Positions 1-8,984 are shown, numbered from the stretch's first letter. The stretch is 64,000 nucleotides of DNA from Acidobacteriota bacterium (GCA_017307505.1 JAFKEE010000039.1:62001-126000), one strand, 5' to 3'. Translations and numbers: made by a program. Notes: generated by a model not told the origin, from the sequence alone.

Positions 1-111
1 CTCGGCGAGATGAACGACTGGTTGAAGAAACGAGCCCGTCGCCAGGGCCGGTCCCAGCACTTCAGAGTCGAGGTAAAGAGGACAACGCCTCTTTCCATCC
101 CTCCGTTTTAA
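1..111 (+). CDS. C-terminal fragment of an unidentified protein (cut by window edge)
   Basis: Frame 1 is open from the first base to a TAA at 109-111 and encodes about 36 residues, starting LGEMNDWLKKRARRQG. The tail is basic (many K/R) and followed by non-coding DNA. I do not recognise the family. The basic tail next to a block of direct repeats would fit the end of a transposase gene, but that is speculation from position only. Confidence 0.4.
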   Translation, partial: LGEMNDWLKKRARRQGRSQHFRVEVKRTTPLSIPPF

Positions 112-205
112 GGACCCCTCGCGAACTGGCCAGTTCAGAAGATTTCTGCCTTGTTGTCAACACATGGAGAAGATGTCTGCGCGCGCGGGGCTAAACTTGT
201 CCTCG

Positions 206-229
206 AGAGCAGGCTGAAATGCCTGCTCT
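206..229 (+). terminator. Possible terminator hairpin
   Basis: AGAGCAGGC (206-214) pairs perfectly with GCCTGCTCT (221-229) around the 6-base loop TGAAAT. It is followed by GGTTCTTTG, a weak T-tract. It could end the transcript of the partial gene at 1-111 or be part of the repeat block. Confidence 0.35.
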
Positions 230-305
230 GGTTCTTTGAAAACTTAATTCTGTTGCTGAATCCCGCGGCTCGGCCGCATCCGGCGGGTGAATGGCGATGT
301 CGAGA

Positions 306-326
306 TTTTGAGGGATCAAACCCATT
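306..326. repeat. Direct repeat copy 1 (TTTTGAGGGATCAAACCCATT-like)
   Basis: First of three copies sharing the core GA-G-GA-CAAACCCA. Preceded by GA, like copy 2. Confidence 0.6.
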
Positions 327-368
327 CGGGGTGCGCCTCGCGGGCGGTCAAGGGGACCCCATCACGAT

Positions 369-389
369 TTTTGAGGGAACAAACCCACT
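369..389. repeat. Direct repeat copy 2
   Basis: Differs from copy 1 at only two positions (GGGAACAAACCCACT against GGGATCAAACCCATT). It starts 63 bases after copy 1. Confidence 0.6.
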
Positions 390-456
390 TGCCCGGCGGT
401 CGTCCGGCACATTGCGCCGGCTTCATCCGGAGCTTTGCGTGGTGAACTTCCTCCAA

Positions 457-477
457 TTCTGAGCGATCAAACCCATT
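457..477. repeat. Direct repeat copy 3
   Basis: Differs from copy 1 at two positions (TTCTGAGCGATCAAACCCATT). It starts 88 bases after copy 2 and ends 26 bases before the start of the DUF1275 gene. Confidence 0.6.
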
Positions 478-503
478 TAAGCCGGGAGAGCTATCCTGAA
501 AAC

Positions 504-1262
504 ATGGGGCAAGGCGCTACGGCGCAGGGGATCCAGCCGGATCAGCCCACCGGCAGCCAACTGGGCAGTGGTAGCGGAGTCTGGGGCAATGCTGCTCACA
601 ACTCCCTGTTCGTCGCGCTCCTGCTGGCGGCTTCGGGCGGATTTCTCGACGCATTCACCTATTTTGGTCATGGCCATGTCTTTGCCAATGCCATGACCGG
701 CAATGTCGTCCTCCTCGGCATCAATGCCGCGGCGGGCGAGACACGGCAGGCTCTCAGTCACCTGTGGCCAATTCTGGCCTTTCTCCTCGGGGTCGCCGTT
801 GCCAGGGCCTTGCGTTTGCCGAGACTCAGCCGTTTCGTGCAGGATCCCTCCCTGCCCGCTCTGAGCCTGGAGATCCTGTTCCTCTGCGGAGCCGGCTGGC
901 TTCCGAGCAGTTTTCCCAGCCAACCCCTGGTGCTGGCTATCTCTTTCGTCGCCGCGCTACAAAGCTCCACCTTCCCGCGGGTGGAAAAGTGGGCTTACAA
1001 CTCGACAATGACCACCGGCAATCTGCGCCAGTTCGGCGAGGCGGCGTTCGCGGCCCTGGTCAACCGGCCCGATCCGGAAAGCAGCCGCAAGGCGAAGCTT
1101 CTGGCTGCGGTTTGCCTCGCGTTCACCGTCGGCGCCGTAGCCGGCGCGGGCGTGACCTCGGCGCTGCACAACCGGGCGTTGGCCGTTTGTGCCCTGCTGT
1201 TGTTCTGTGCGTGGGTCCCGCTGGTCAGGTCAGACCGCCGTCTGCGGAACTCCGGCGGCTAG
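504..1262 (+). CDS. DUF1275 (YoaK-type) integral membrane protein
   Basis: 252 residues. The family signature is clear near residues 35-70: LLLAASGGFLDAFTYF followed by GHVFANAMTGNVVLLG. These are followed by hydrophobic segments, six or so in total, typical of the family, whose transport role is not established. The frame extends upstream to 435, but ATG 504 is chosen because GGGAGAG lies at 484-490 and the upstream part runs into the direct repeats. The stop (1260-1262) overlaps the stop of the convergent M1-like gene in the tetranucleotide CTAG. Confidence 0.85.
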   Translation: MGQGATAQGIQPDQPTGSQLGSGSGVWGNAAHNSLFVALLLAASGGFLDAFTYFGHGHVFANAMTGNVVLLGINAAAGETRQALSHLWPILAFLLGVAVARALRLPRLSRFVQDPSLPALSLEILFLCGAGWLPSSFPSQPLVLAISFVAALQSSTFPRVEKWAYNSTMTTGNLRQFGEAAFAALVNRPDPESSRKAKLLAAVCLAFTVGAVAGAGVTSALHNRALAVCALLLFCAWVPLVRSDRRLRNSGG

Positions 1263-3217
1263 TTCGTATCCTTGCGCTGATAAGGGGTCTGGCGGTACTT
1301 GGCAGCCTCTTCCTGTGCACCCTGTGTATTGTCCTTGGTGCGAATGGCGAGCGTGTACTCATTCACCGCCCGTTCCCGCTGCTGCGTCACATCGAAGATC
1401 TTACCCATGTTGATGTGGCTCCAGACCTCGGTCCACTTGGGTTCATTGTCGCCATTCAGCGCTTCGCGGAACTCGTTCACAGCCGACTGGTAGTTGCCCT
1501 GGAGGAAGAACACTTCCCCTACGCGGTAATGCGCCAGGGAACTCGTCTTCATCACTTCCAGAGCCTTCTGGTACTCGCGCAGCGCCTCGTTGTATTCCGA
1601 GATCTCCACGAACTGTTCGCCCCGCCGGATCGCCACCGCCACCCGCATCGCCGGGCTGAGCCGCAGCATGCGCCCATTCGGGTCGATGATCACCTTACGC
1701 GGCTTGCCGAAGGTGTCCACGGAAAAATCCGTCGTCGGCCCCACCACATCCACGCGTTTGTCTTCCGGATTCCCTTCCGTCTCAATCCGCAGTTCCACCG
1801 GCATCCGGAACGTATCCAGGTCCTGCGTGATCTTGCCCATTACCCGGAACCCCTTCTGGGTCCGGTAGATGGTGTAGTCCATCTTGAACTCGGGCGCGCC
1901 GGTCGACTCCAGCCATTGAATAAAGAATCCCTGCAGGTTCTGCCCGCCGGCCGCCTCGGCCACCTTCCGGAAATCGTCGGTCGAGATCGGCTTGTTGGTG
2001 TACTGGTCCATCACCGACTTCAGCGTCTTCTGGAAAGCCGCGTCGCCGATGATCCAGCGCAGCATATTGTAGGTCGCCGCACCCTTGCTGCCGGTCACCG
2101 CGAAGAACTCCGGCGAGTAGTCGTCATAGCGAGCCGCCTGGCGCACCGGAGCATCGGTTACCGTCAGCGCATCCACATACAGGTCGTGGATCTCCGACTC
2201 CAATGCCGAGGGTCCATTCAGATGCTCCTGGTACATGATCTCGGCGTACCGGGCCATGCCATTCACGATCCAGATGTGGTTCCGGTTCACCGGGGAAATC
2301 AGGTTGCCGAACCACTGGCGGGTAATCTGGTTGCTCAGCAGCCGCTGAGAAGGCTGCTTGCCGATGCCGGCCGGTGAGAGGAACAGGATGCCCGGCGCGG
2401 AGTAACCGTTCGGAGCGCCCTCGCCGCTCTCCACCAGCGTCAGGTTCTTCTGCGGAGGAACCCCGTAGATGCCCGTGAAGAAGTTCATCTGCTTGGCGGT
2501 CTCTTCGCCGATCGCCTGGGCCACACCCTGGCGGTCTCCCTGAAAGTAGATGTCCGTCGTCACCCCTTCCGCACTCACCCGCTTGGCCGTGCCCTTCACC
2601 AGCGCGAGACTGCCGTAGAAGCCAGGCTGCGTGGATCTGAATAAGGTTCCGCCCTGGCCCGGCAGTTCCAACCCGCTGCTGATGGCCTTGAAGCCCGCCG
2701 GCGCCGAAACCGTCAATTCCATCTGATACCGGTCAGTCGTGTAGCCGCTGATGGGGAACCACCGGGCCGGGTACATCAGGTAGGCATGGTCCGTCTTAAT
2801 GGCCGCGAAGTTGATGCCGTATACCGGCGATTCCTCAGTCCCGCCCAGCCGTCCGCTGTAGTCGAACGTCACGCTCGCCGGGGTCCCTTTGGCCAGTGGC
2901 TGGGGGAAGTTCACTTTTACGGAAAAGTCCTGGTTGCCCCGGCTGGTCTGCAGCGTTTGCCCGGTCCCGTCGGTCACGCTGTTCAGGTTCAACGCATTGT
3001 TCAATTCAAAGGTGACCGTGGTGATGCGGTCTTCCTGCGGCGTGAAGGTCACCAGGGCTTTGGCCGACACCGTCTGCTGGGCTGGATCGACCGTGGCCTG
3101 GATCTTGTAGGAGTCCACGTCGATCGCGGCCCGGCGGTCCGGCTGAGCGGAGGCCGACGCGGCCAGAACCAGCAGCCCAACGGCCATCTTGTTGACGAGT
3201 ATTGCGGGGGACTTCAT
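1259..3217 (-). CDS. M1 aminopeptidase-like exported protein with degenerate active site and C-terminal TPR-like region
   Basis: 652 residues: signal peptide (about 1-24), M1-type beta-sandwich (about 30-220), peptidase-like middle (225-450), and a C-terminal part (about 540-640) with TPR-like helices. The fold anchor RQWFGNLI is unmistakable, but the zinc and catalytic residues are gone. The HExxH position reads N296-Q-I-T-R300, and the distal glutamate in NEG reads V-N319-G. The usual GAMEN exopeptidase loop is also absent (GAPNGYSAPG). Known M1 enzymes need all of these, so this is probably a binding or scaffold protein rather than a peptidase. ATGA overlap with the end of lpxB (3214-3217) indicates translational coupling as the second gene of that operon. 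Confidence 0.85.
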   Translation of the reverse strand: MKSPAILVNKMAVGLLVLAASASAQPDRRAAIDVDSYKIQATVDPAQQTVSAKALVTFTPQEDRITTVTFELNNALNLNSVTDGTGQTLQTSRGNQDFSVKVNFPQPLAKGTPASVTFDYSGRLGGTEESPVYGINFAAIKTDHAYLMYPARWFPISGYTTDRYQMELTVSAPAGFKAISSGLELPGQGGTLFRSTQPGFYGSLALVKGTAKRVSAEGVTTDIYFQGDRQGVAQAIGEETAKQMNFFTGIYGVPPQKNLTLVESGEGAPNGYSAPGILFLSPAGIGKQPSQRLLSNQITRQWFGNLISPVNRNHIWIVNGMARYAEIMYQEHLNGPSALESEIHDLYVDALTVTDAPVRQAARYDDYSPEFFAVTGSKGAATYNMLRWIIGDAAFQKTLKSVMDQYTNKPISTDDFRKVAEAAGGQNLQGFFIQWLESTGAPEFKMDYTIYRTQKGFRVMGKITQDLDTFRMPVELRIETEGNPEDKRVDVVGPTTDFSVDTFGKPRKVIIDPNGRMLRLSPAMRVAVAIRRGEQFVEISEYNEALREYQKALEVMKTSSLAHYRVGEVFFLQGNYQSAVNEFREALNGDNEPKWTEVWSHINMGKIFDVTQQRERAVNEYTLAIRTKDNTQGAQEEAAKYRQTPYQRKDTN

Positions 3218-4365
3218 CGTACTTCCTCTTTGATGGACGATAGGATCCGCCCGGCGGATTCTTCCATCGGGTCATGGCCGGTCTCGAGCGCCGAACGCAC
3301 CGCCGCCAGTTCCTCTTTCATCTTCGCCACGGAATCCGGCGAGTCCAGCAGCCGGAGCGTCTCCGTGGCCAGCGCGGGACCCGTCATATCCTGTTGAATC
3401 AACTCGGCCACCACCTTGCGCCCTGCCACCAGGTTGACCATTGAAAAATAAGGGACCTTCACCAGCATCTTGCCGAGCGCCCAGGAGACCGGGGTCACTT
3501 TGTAGAAGGTTACCATCGGCGCACCCAGCAGCGCGGCTTCCATGGTCACCGTCCCGCTGGCCGCCAGGGTGACAGTGGAATGGGCCATCGCATCCCAGGT
3601 CTCGCCTTCCGCCATCTTCACGGCTCCATCGCCGGTGAGCGGGTCAAAGAACCCGGGGCCAAAGCGTTCAGCCGTGCCGGCCGGGGCCGCCAGAAGAAAC
3701 GTGCAGGCGCGCCGGGCCGCAATCCGGCTGACCGCATCGCGCAAGGTGGGCAAATGCCGGCCGATCTCTCCCCGCCGGCTGCCGGGACAAAGTGTGATCA
3801 ATGGACGATCCCCAGGAATCCGATGCTTACGGAAGAACTCCTCCCGGCTGAGCCGCGGCCCGATAACCCTGGCCAGCGGATGACCAATGTAGTACGCGTT
3901 GACGCCGCGCTGCCGGAAGAAACCCTCCTCGAAGGGAAAGATGCAGTGCAGTTCCCTCACGTTTCGTTGGAGTTGCCTCACCCGCCCTTCCCGCCACGCC
4001 CATGCCTGGGGCGCCACCAGATAGTAAACAGGAATTCCGCGCCGGTGGAGTTGCCGTGCCAGGCGAAGGTGAAAGTCGGGACTGTCGGTCAGGATCGCCA
4101 GATCAGGCCGCTCGCTTTCCGCCACCGCAATGAGTTTCCGGTATTCCCCGTAAATCCTTGGTATGTGGTGCAATACCTCGACTAAGCCCACCACGGAGAG
4201 ACTGGCCGCGTCCACCACAGTGCGCACTCCGGCGGCGCGCATCTCCAGCCCGGTGCAGCCGAAAAAGTCGGCCTCCGGGCACTGCCGCCGCAGCGCGGCG
4301 ACCACACCGGCCGCATACCGGTCGCCCGATGCCTCCCCCGCCGACACCAGAATCTTTAAGGGCAC
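3214..4365 (-). CDS. lpxB: Lipid-A-disaccharide synthase
   Basis: 383 residues, normal for the family. LpxB is a GT19 glycosyltransferase that joins UDP-2,3-diacylglucosamine and lipid X to make the lipid A disaccharide at the inner face of the cytoplasmic membrane. The N-terminus ILVSAGEASGDRYAAGV is the diagnostic GEASGD motif. CPGSRRGEI (about 193-201) and the C-terminal ASGTVTMEAALLGAPMV block are also typical. First gene of a two-gene operon with the M1-like gene. Other lpx genes are not in this window. Confidence 0.96.
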   Translation of the reverse strand: MPLKILVSAGEASGDRYAAGVVAALRRQCPEADFFGCTGLEMRAAGVRTVVDAASLSVVGLVEVLHHIPRIYGEYRKLIAVAESERPDLAILTDSPDFHLRLARQLHRRGIPVYYLVAPQAWAWREGRVRQLQRNVRELHCIFPFEEGFFRQRGVNAYYIGHPLARVIGPRLSREEFFRKHRIPGDRPLITLCPGSRRGEIGRHLPTLRDAVSRIAARRACTFLLAAPAGTAERFGPGFFDPLTGDGAVKMAEGETWDAMAHSTVTLAASGTVTMEAALLGAPMVTFYKVTPVSWALGKMLVKVPYFSMVNLVAGRKVVAELIQQDMTGPALATETLRLLDSPDSVAKMKEELAAVRSALETGHDPMEESAGRILSSIKEEVR

Positions 4366-4421
4366 AAGTCATAGTCTAGCGTCAGGTCTTCGCGAATCTC
4401 TCTGGTAGACTGGAGTTGCCA

Positions 4422-5186
4422 GTGAAAATGCCAGCGCAGAATCCCCTGCAAAGACTTAATTTGGGACAGTTCGCCGATCGCTTCCGGAACGAGATGATCC
4501 CGCTCGGAAGCCGATTCTGCTATTTCTGCGCCTCCGTAGCTCTCAGCGAAGAAGATTTGCGCGAGTACCTCGACGAACCGGTAGCCGCCCTGCCGCCCGT
4601 CATTGCCACGCGCCTCCCTGAGATCCGGATCCTGCTTGTTCCCTATCTGGAGAAGGGCGAAACAGCCAAGACCACCCAGACCGATGGCCCCGTGGTTTCC
4701 ACAGAGAAGCCCCAGGACTCCCGGGCTGTCTCGTTCGGCTCGCTGCTCACCGGCGGCGGCGCAGTCTTCGCCTTTGCGGTGAAAGACACCGAAGTCGCCG
4801 ACTATCACTACCGTTTCTATCGCGGCATCGCTGAACTGCTGGCCGGCAAGACCGGCAAGGACATCCCGCAGGGCTACGCCCAGCTGCTTGCCGACGAGTT
4901 GGCGAGGGGTGCACACGGCGAAGTCGACGAAGACTCGTGGCAGTGCAAACTCGAACTCGAGGAAAAAGACAAGAAGGCCCTTCGTCCGACAAAGGCAATG
5001 AAGGCCTACATCCGCCAGAGCTTCGTCGATACGCTCACCTTGTATATGCATGGTGTCTGCTGCGACATCGACGTGGAGACCGGCCCGCGCCAGCTGCCTT
5101 CCAATCTGCTGCGCCGCCGCCTGAAACTGTTCAAGGATCTCTACCCGCCGCCGGTGGGTTACGCTGTGTTCCCCGAGGATCTGTAA
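4422..5186 (+). CDS. Conserved hypothetical protein
   Basis: About 254 residues, soluble, no signal peptide or membrane segment. I do not recognise the family. A phrase SRFCYFCASVALSEEDL near the N-terminus and the C-terminal RRLKLFKDLYPP are the most distinctive parts. Start: GGAG at 4412-4415 is 6 bases before GTG 4422, which is preferred over TTG 4416 (no spacing) or ATG 4428 (spacing 12). It is divergent from lpxB with a 56-base gap that must hold both promoters. Confidence 0.7.
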   Translation: MKMPAQNPLQRLNLGQFADRFRNEMIPLGSRFCYFCASVALSEEDLREYLDEPVAALPPVIATRLPEIRILLVPYLEKGETAKTTQTDGPVVSTEKPQDSRAVSFGSLLTGGGAVFAFAVKDTEVADYHYRFYRGIAELLAGKTGKDIPQGYAQLLADELARGAHGEVDEDSWQCKLELEEKDKKALRPTKAMKAYIRQSFVDTLTLYMHGVCCDIDVETGPRQLPSNLLRRRLKLFKDLYPPPVGYAVFPEDL

Positions 5187-5254
5187 CGAGTCCGGCAGAT
5201 TCTTTGCGCTACAAAGTACTTGACGATTCCGACACCCTGTGATCCAATGGGTCC

Positions 5255-5845
5255 GTGGGACAAGTAGAACCAATCCCCATTCACGATCACGCGCTGGAGA
5301 ACCTGCGCTATATCCGCTCCGCCATGGAGCGGGCCGGCTCGTTTACCGCCGTGCCGGGTCTCGGCGGGATGGTGATGGGTGCCTCGGCGCTACCGGCCGC
5401 CTGGTATGCCCACCGCCAGACGAGCTCGGAAGGGTGGATCACGGTCTGGCTGACGGAAATGGTGCTGGCCGTCGCCATCGGCTCACTGGCCATGGTGCAT
5501 AAGGCGCGGCGTTCCGGCGCTCCGCTGTGGTGCGACGCCGGCCGCAAGTTTGCGCTTGGATTCGCGCCGCCGATTCTGGCCGGCGCGCTGCTCACCTGGC
5601 CGCTTTATCATGCTGGTCTGCTGCACATTGTGGCCGCGGCCTGGCTCATGCTTTACGGCGCGGCCGTGGTGGCCGGCGGAGCGTTCTCAGTGCGCATCAT
5701 CCCGGCCATGGGCGCTGCTTACTTTGCGCTCGGGCTCATTGCCATGCTCGCCCCGCCCGAGATGAAGGATTTACCCCTGGCCGCCGGTTTCGGCGGTCTC
5801 CACCTGGTGTTCGGATTCTGGATCTATAGGAGGTACGGTGGCTAA
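5255..5845 (+). CDS. Small integral membrane protein
   Basis: 196 residues with about five hydrophobic segments (roughly residues 33-50, 65-82, 100-120, 125-145, 150-190). GTG start at 5255. A possible promoter TTGACG (5220-5225), 17-base spacer, TCCAAT (5243-5248) would place the transcript start close to this GTG, so a nearly leaderless message is possible. The 3' end overlaps the next gene by 8 bases, and that gene's SD (TAGGAGG) lies inside this one, so the two are coupled. Similar membrane protein plus winged-helix pairs are common in acidobacteria; no function is known. Confidence 0.75.
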   Translation: MGQVEPIPIHDHALENLRYIRSAMERAGSFTAVPGLGGMVMGASALPAAWYAHRQTSSEGWITVWLTEMVLAVAIGSLAMVHKARRSGAPLWCDAGRKFALGFAPPILAGALLTWPLYHAGLLHIVAAAWLMLYGAAVVAGGAFSVRIIPAMGAAYFALGLIAMLAPPEMKDLPLAAGFGGLHLVFGFWIYRRYGG

Positions 5846-6206
5846 AGCGGCACGCAAGCTCGAACCCTCCGGTGACGACGTCCGCCTGGCGTCGGTGCAG
5901 CAGGACATCCCGCAGCTCGACCGGCTCATCCACGAGAAGCTGCGCCTCGGCATCGTCAGCGCCCTCGCGGCGGCGCCCACGCTCACATTCTCGAACTTAA
6001 AGAAACTGCTCGATACGACCGATGGCAACCTCAGCGTCCACGCCCGGAAGCTGGAGGAGGCCGGCTACATCGTGTGCGAAAAATCATTCGAGGGCCGAGT
6101 GCCCAAGTCGGAATACAAACTGACGGCTGATGGCCGGAAGGCCCTGGAGCGCTATCTGGACCACATGGAAGCCCTGGTGCGGGCCATGCGGGGTGGCCGT
6201 GTCTGA
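5838..6206 (+). CDS. Winged-helix transcriptional regulator (HTH_34/MarR-like)
   Basis: 122 residues. The order is a long linker, then [19 protein letters not shown], then [20 protein letters not shown] as the recognition helix region, then a wing ([19 protein letters not shown]), which is the pattern of the HTH_34 (PF13601-like) family. GTG start with a strong AGGAGG just upstream (about 5828-5834). It probably controls the membrane protein with which it overlaps; its ligand is unknown. Confidence 0.85.
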   Translation: MAKAARKLEPSGDDVRLASVQQDIPQLDRLIHEKLRLGIVSALAAAPTLTFSNLKKLLDTTDGNLSVHARKLEEAGYIVCEKSFEGRVPKSEYKLTADGRKALERYLDHMEALVRAMRGGRV

Positions 6207-6222
6207 TTTTCCCGGCAAAGCG

Positions 6223-6903
6223 ATGAACGACAAATCCTCGCGGCTGCACGTCGCAATCATCATGGATGGCAATGGCCGCTGGGCCCAGGCGCGCGGCTGG
6301 CCGCGGACCGCCGGCCACCGGGCCGGCGCGGAGACCGTCCGCCGCGTGGTGGAAGCCGCGCCAGATCTCGGCATCGGCACCATCACGCTCTACGCCTTTT
6401 CCGCCGACAACTGGAAGCGCCCACAGTCCGAGGTGTCCACACTCTTCCGCCTGTTTGCGCGCTATATGCGGCAGGAGGCGGAGAAACTCCGCAAGGAAGG
6501 TGTCCGCTTCGAGGTCATAGGCCGCCGCGACCGGCTGGCCGGTCCGCTGGTCTCGCTGATCGAGGAGACCGAGGCCCATACCAGCGGTTGCACGCGTCTG
6601 CACCTGCGGGTGGCCATCGACTACTCCTCCCGGGACGCCATTCTGCGCGCCGTCGAAGCAGGGGCAAGGGACAAGCAAAGCCTGTCGGCGGCGCTCGGTC
6701 CCGACGTCGACCTGCTGATCCGCACCAGCGGGGAGCAGCGCCTCAGCGACTTCCTGTTGTGGGAGTGCGCCTATGCCGAGTTCCACTTCACCGAAGTCGC
6801 GTGGCCGGAACTCACCGCCGCGGACCTGCGCCTGGCGCTGGATGACTTCCGTTCCCGGCAGCGCCGTTTCGGCGCCGTTACTCCGCTGCAAGCCGTGCGA
6901 TAG
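6223..6903 (+). CDS. uppS: Undecaprenyl (polyprenyl) diphosphate synthase
   Basis: 226 residues. Condenses isopentenyl diphosphate units in cis to make the C55 lipid carrier for peptidoglycan and O-antigen. [13 protein letters not shown] with catalytic Asp15, the FSADNWKRP block and [21 protein letters not shown] near the C-terminus are family signatures. ATG 6223 is chosen because the family motif normally starts about 10 residues from the N-terminus. GTG 6199, which would overlap the regulator's 3' end, is an alternative adding 8 residues. Confidence 0.93.
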   Translation: MNDKSSRLHVAIIMDGNGRWAQARGWPRTAGHRAGAETVRRVVEAAPDLGIGTITLYAFSADNWKRPQSEVSTLFRLFARYMRQEAEKLRKEGVRFEVIGRRDRLAGPLVSLIEETEAHTSGCTRLHLRVAIDYSSRDAILRAVEAGARDKQSLSAALGPDVDLLIRTSGEQRLSDFLLWECAYAEFHFTEVAWPELTAADLRLALDDFRSRQRRFGAVTPLQAVR

Positions 6904-6915
6904 AATCGCGTCATC

Positions 6916-7695
6916 ATGCAACGCCGCAGTTTCGTGGCCGGCGCCGCCGGCGCATCTTTTATGACATCCGCACAGGCTCAATCGAAATCACCCTCCATCC
7001 TCGAGTTGCGCTATTTCCGCCTCCGCAACACGATGGACAACCAGAAGGGCCGGGTCTCCGACTTCCTCAGCAACACCGTCGTGGCCGCACTGCAGCGTGC
7101 GGGGGCGGGGGCGGTGGGCCTCTTCAGCAGCTCCATCGGCCCGGACACGCCATACATCCTGCTGCTGGTCCAACACGCGAACATTGCCGCGTTTGAAACC
7201 TGCTGGGAAAAGATGAACGCCGATGAAAACGTGCTGGCGGCGGCGCGGCCTCTCAACATCAATCCGGCCCTGCCGTTTGAGCGCATGGAGGTCCAACTGC
7301 TCCGCGGCTTCAAGGGTTTCCCGGGTGTCGAACTGCCGTCCGGCGATGCCAAACGCCCCGGCCGCATCTTCGAGCTCCGCACCTACGAGTCCAACACGCC
7401 CGCGTCGCTCGCCAAGAAGATCGGCATGTTCGAGAACGGCGAGATCGAGATCTTCCGCAAGTACGGCCTGCTGCCGGTGTTCTTTGGCGAGACCCTGGTC
7501 GGCCCCAAGATGCCGAACCTCACTTACATGGTGGCGTTCGACAACCTCGCTGCGCGCGAAGCCAACTGGAAGGCTTTTGCCACGAGCCCGGAGTGGGGCA
7601 AGCTGCGTGTGACGCCCGGCCTGAGCGACGGTGAGACTGTCTCGAATATCTCGAACGTCCTGCTGACGCCCATGCCCGGCTCGCAGATCCGCTAA
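6916..7695 (+). CDS. NIPSNAP-family protein with Tat-like signal
   Basis: 259 residues. The N-terminus MQRRSFVAGAAGASF is a twin-arginine-type leader. The mature part contains two ferredoxin-like NIPSNAP halves, each starting with an ELR-Y-x-R/T phrase (LELRYFRLRN and FELRTYESN). Bacterial NIPSNAP proteins have no settled function. It starts 12 bases after uppS on the same strand. Its stop overlaps the stop of the convergent sigma factor gene (CTAA, 7692-7695). Confidence 0.85.
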   Translation: MQRRSFVAGAAGASFMTSAQAQSKSPSILELRYFRLRNTMDNQKGRVSDFLSNTVVAALQRAGAGAVGLFSSSIGPDTPYILLLVQHANIAAFETCWEKMNADENVLAAARPLNINPALPFERMEVQLLRGFKGFPGVELPSGDAKRPGRIFELRTYESNTPASLAKKIGMFENGEIEIFRKYGLLPVFFGETLVGPKMPNLTYMVAFDNLAAREANWKAFATSPEWGKLRVTPGLSDGETVSNISNVLLTPMPGSQIR

Positions 7696-8984
7696 CAGTT
7701 CCCTGCGGCGGCGCCGTCCTGGTGGCCGCCGCACTCACTCAGCTTTCTCCGCAGGAATCGCCGTTCGGGCTCACAGCAGCGGCGCTCCAGGGCCGCCTGG
7801 AAGCACTGCGCGGCGGCAGCGTTCTCTCCCAGCTCCAGCAACAGGTGTCCGCGGACCGCGAGATACAGATGGTAGCTCTGCATCTTCACGTCCTGCGACA
7901 ACGGTTCCAGTGCTGCCAGTCCTTCCGCTGCTCCATGAACCTTGGCAATGGCCACGGCCCGGTTGAGAGCCACGACGGGCGACGAGTTCAATCTGAAAAG
8001 CTGGCCGTAGAGCTGAAGGATCAGAGGCCAGTCGATGGTGTGCATGCCGGCGGCCCGGGCGTGCGTGGCTGCGATCGCTGCCTGCACATGGAACTCGGTG
8101 ACTTCCTCGCCCGCCGTGGAAAGTTCAAATTCTCGGAAACCGAAAGCGATCAGGTGCTGATCCCAACGGCTCCGGTCCTGCTCTTCGAGGAGGATCAGAT
8201 CCCCGGCTTCGTCCGTGCGGGCAGGCAGCCGTGCCGCCTGAAGCGCCATGACAGCCACCAGTGCGTGCACCCGCGGACTGGCGATGGACGACTGCGCCAT
8301 GAGCCAGCCCAGCCGCAGGGCTTCCATACAGAGATCCTGCCGGATCAGGTCCTCGCCCTCATGCGCGGCGTAACCCTCGTTGAACAGGAAATAGATAACG
8401 TCCGTAGCGGCGACGAGCCGTTCCGCCAGCTCCCTGCCGCTGGGGATCTCAAGGGTCAGGCCCTTGTCGCGGATCTGCTTCTTGGCGCGGACCAGGCGTT
8501 GGGCAATGGCCGCTTCTTCGGCCAGGAACGCCCGGGCGATCTCGCGGACACTGAAGCCGCCAGCGATCTTGAGGCTCAGGGCAATGCTGGCGTCGCGGCC
8601 GATTTCGGGATGGCAGCACATGAAGATCAGGCGCAGCTCGTCGTCGCGGAGCTGCTCCTCGAAATCCGGGCCGGTCTCGTTGATCTGCACGGGTCGATCG
8701 AGTTCGGCGGTGAGAATTTCGGCTTTGCCATCGGCCATCCGGCGATGGCGGACCGCATCCAGGGCGGCATTGCGGGCTACGCGAAACAGCCAGGCTTCCG
8801 GATTCTCGGGCAGCCCTTTATAAGGCCAGGACTGCAGGGCCTTCAGCATGGCGTCCTGCACCATTTCCTCGGCGAGATCCAGGTGGGCCGGACCGAGCAG
8901 GCGCACCAAGTGCGCCACGATCCGGCCTGCCTGGTGCCGGAACAGGTGTTCCAGCAGGACTCTGGTCTCCGGGGCGCCGCTCAC
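7692..8984 (-). CDS. ECF RNA polymerase sigma factor, ECF42-like (DUF6596 C-terminus)
   Basis: 430 residues, about twice the length of a simple ECF sigma. Region 2 lies at about 1-90 (LAEEMVQDAMLKAL, WLFRVARNAALD) and region 4 at about 110-180 (SVREIARAFLAEEAAIAQRL). The long helical extension is typical of ECF42 and includes LLEEQDRSRWD and NSSPVVALNRAVA. ECF42 factors lack a classical anti-sigma and are encoded beside DGPF/YCII proteins, as here: the upstream gene overlaps this one by 4 bases (8981-8984). Confidence 0.92.
   Translation of the reverse strand: MSGAPETRVLLEHLFRHQAGRIVAHLVRLLGPAHLDLAEEMVQDAMLKALQSWPYKGLPENPEAWLFRVARNAALDAVRHRRMADGKAEILTAELDRPVQINETGPDFEEQLRDDELRLIFMCCHPEIGRDASIALSLKIAGGFSVREIARAFLAEEAAIAQRLVRAKKQIRDKGLTLEIPSGRELAERLVAATDVIYFLFNEGYAAHEGEDLIRQDLCMEALRLGWLMAQSSIASPRVHALVAVMALQAARLPARTDEAGDLILLEEQDRSRWDQHLIAFGFREFELSTAGEEVTEFHVQAAIAATHARAAGMHTIDWPLILQLYGQLFRLNSSPVVALNRAVAIAKVHGAAEGLAALEPLSQDVKMQSYHLYLAVRGHLLLELGENAAAAQCFQAALERRCCEPERRFLRRKLSECGGHQDGAAAGNC

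Larger units (their letters stand above)
112..503. other. Intergenic region with hairpin and three direct repeats
   Basis: About 390 bases without a credible gene; the open frames here are short and have no start with a ribosome binding site. It contains a perfect 9-bp hairpin at 206-229 and three degenerate copies of a 21-bp element (306-326, 369-389, 457-477). The rest shows nothing I can name. Confidence 0.6.

Noticed and set aside
306-477. CRISPR array
   Set aside because: Only three copies, degenerate, with spacers of unequal length and no cas genes.
764-2377. 537-codon plus-strand frame antisense to the M1-like gene
   Set aside because: Arg/His/Leu-rich translation without domains, a shadow of the GC-rich minus-strand gene whose protein is clearly conserved. 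The same applies to long antisense frames at 10914-12896, 26591-28795, 55575-58178 and 58914-60554.
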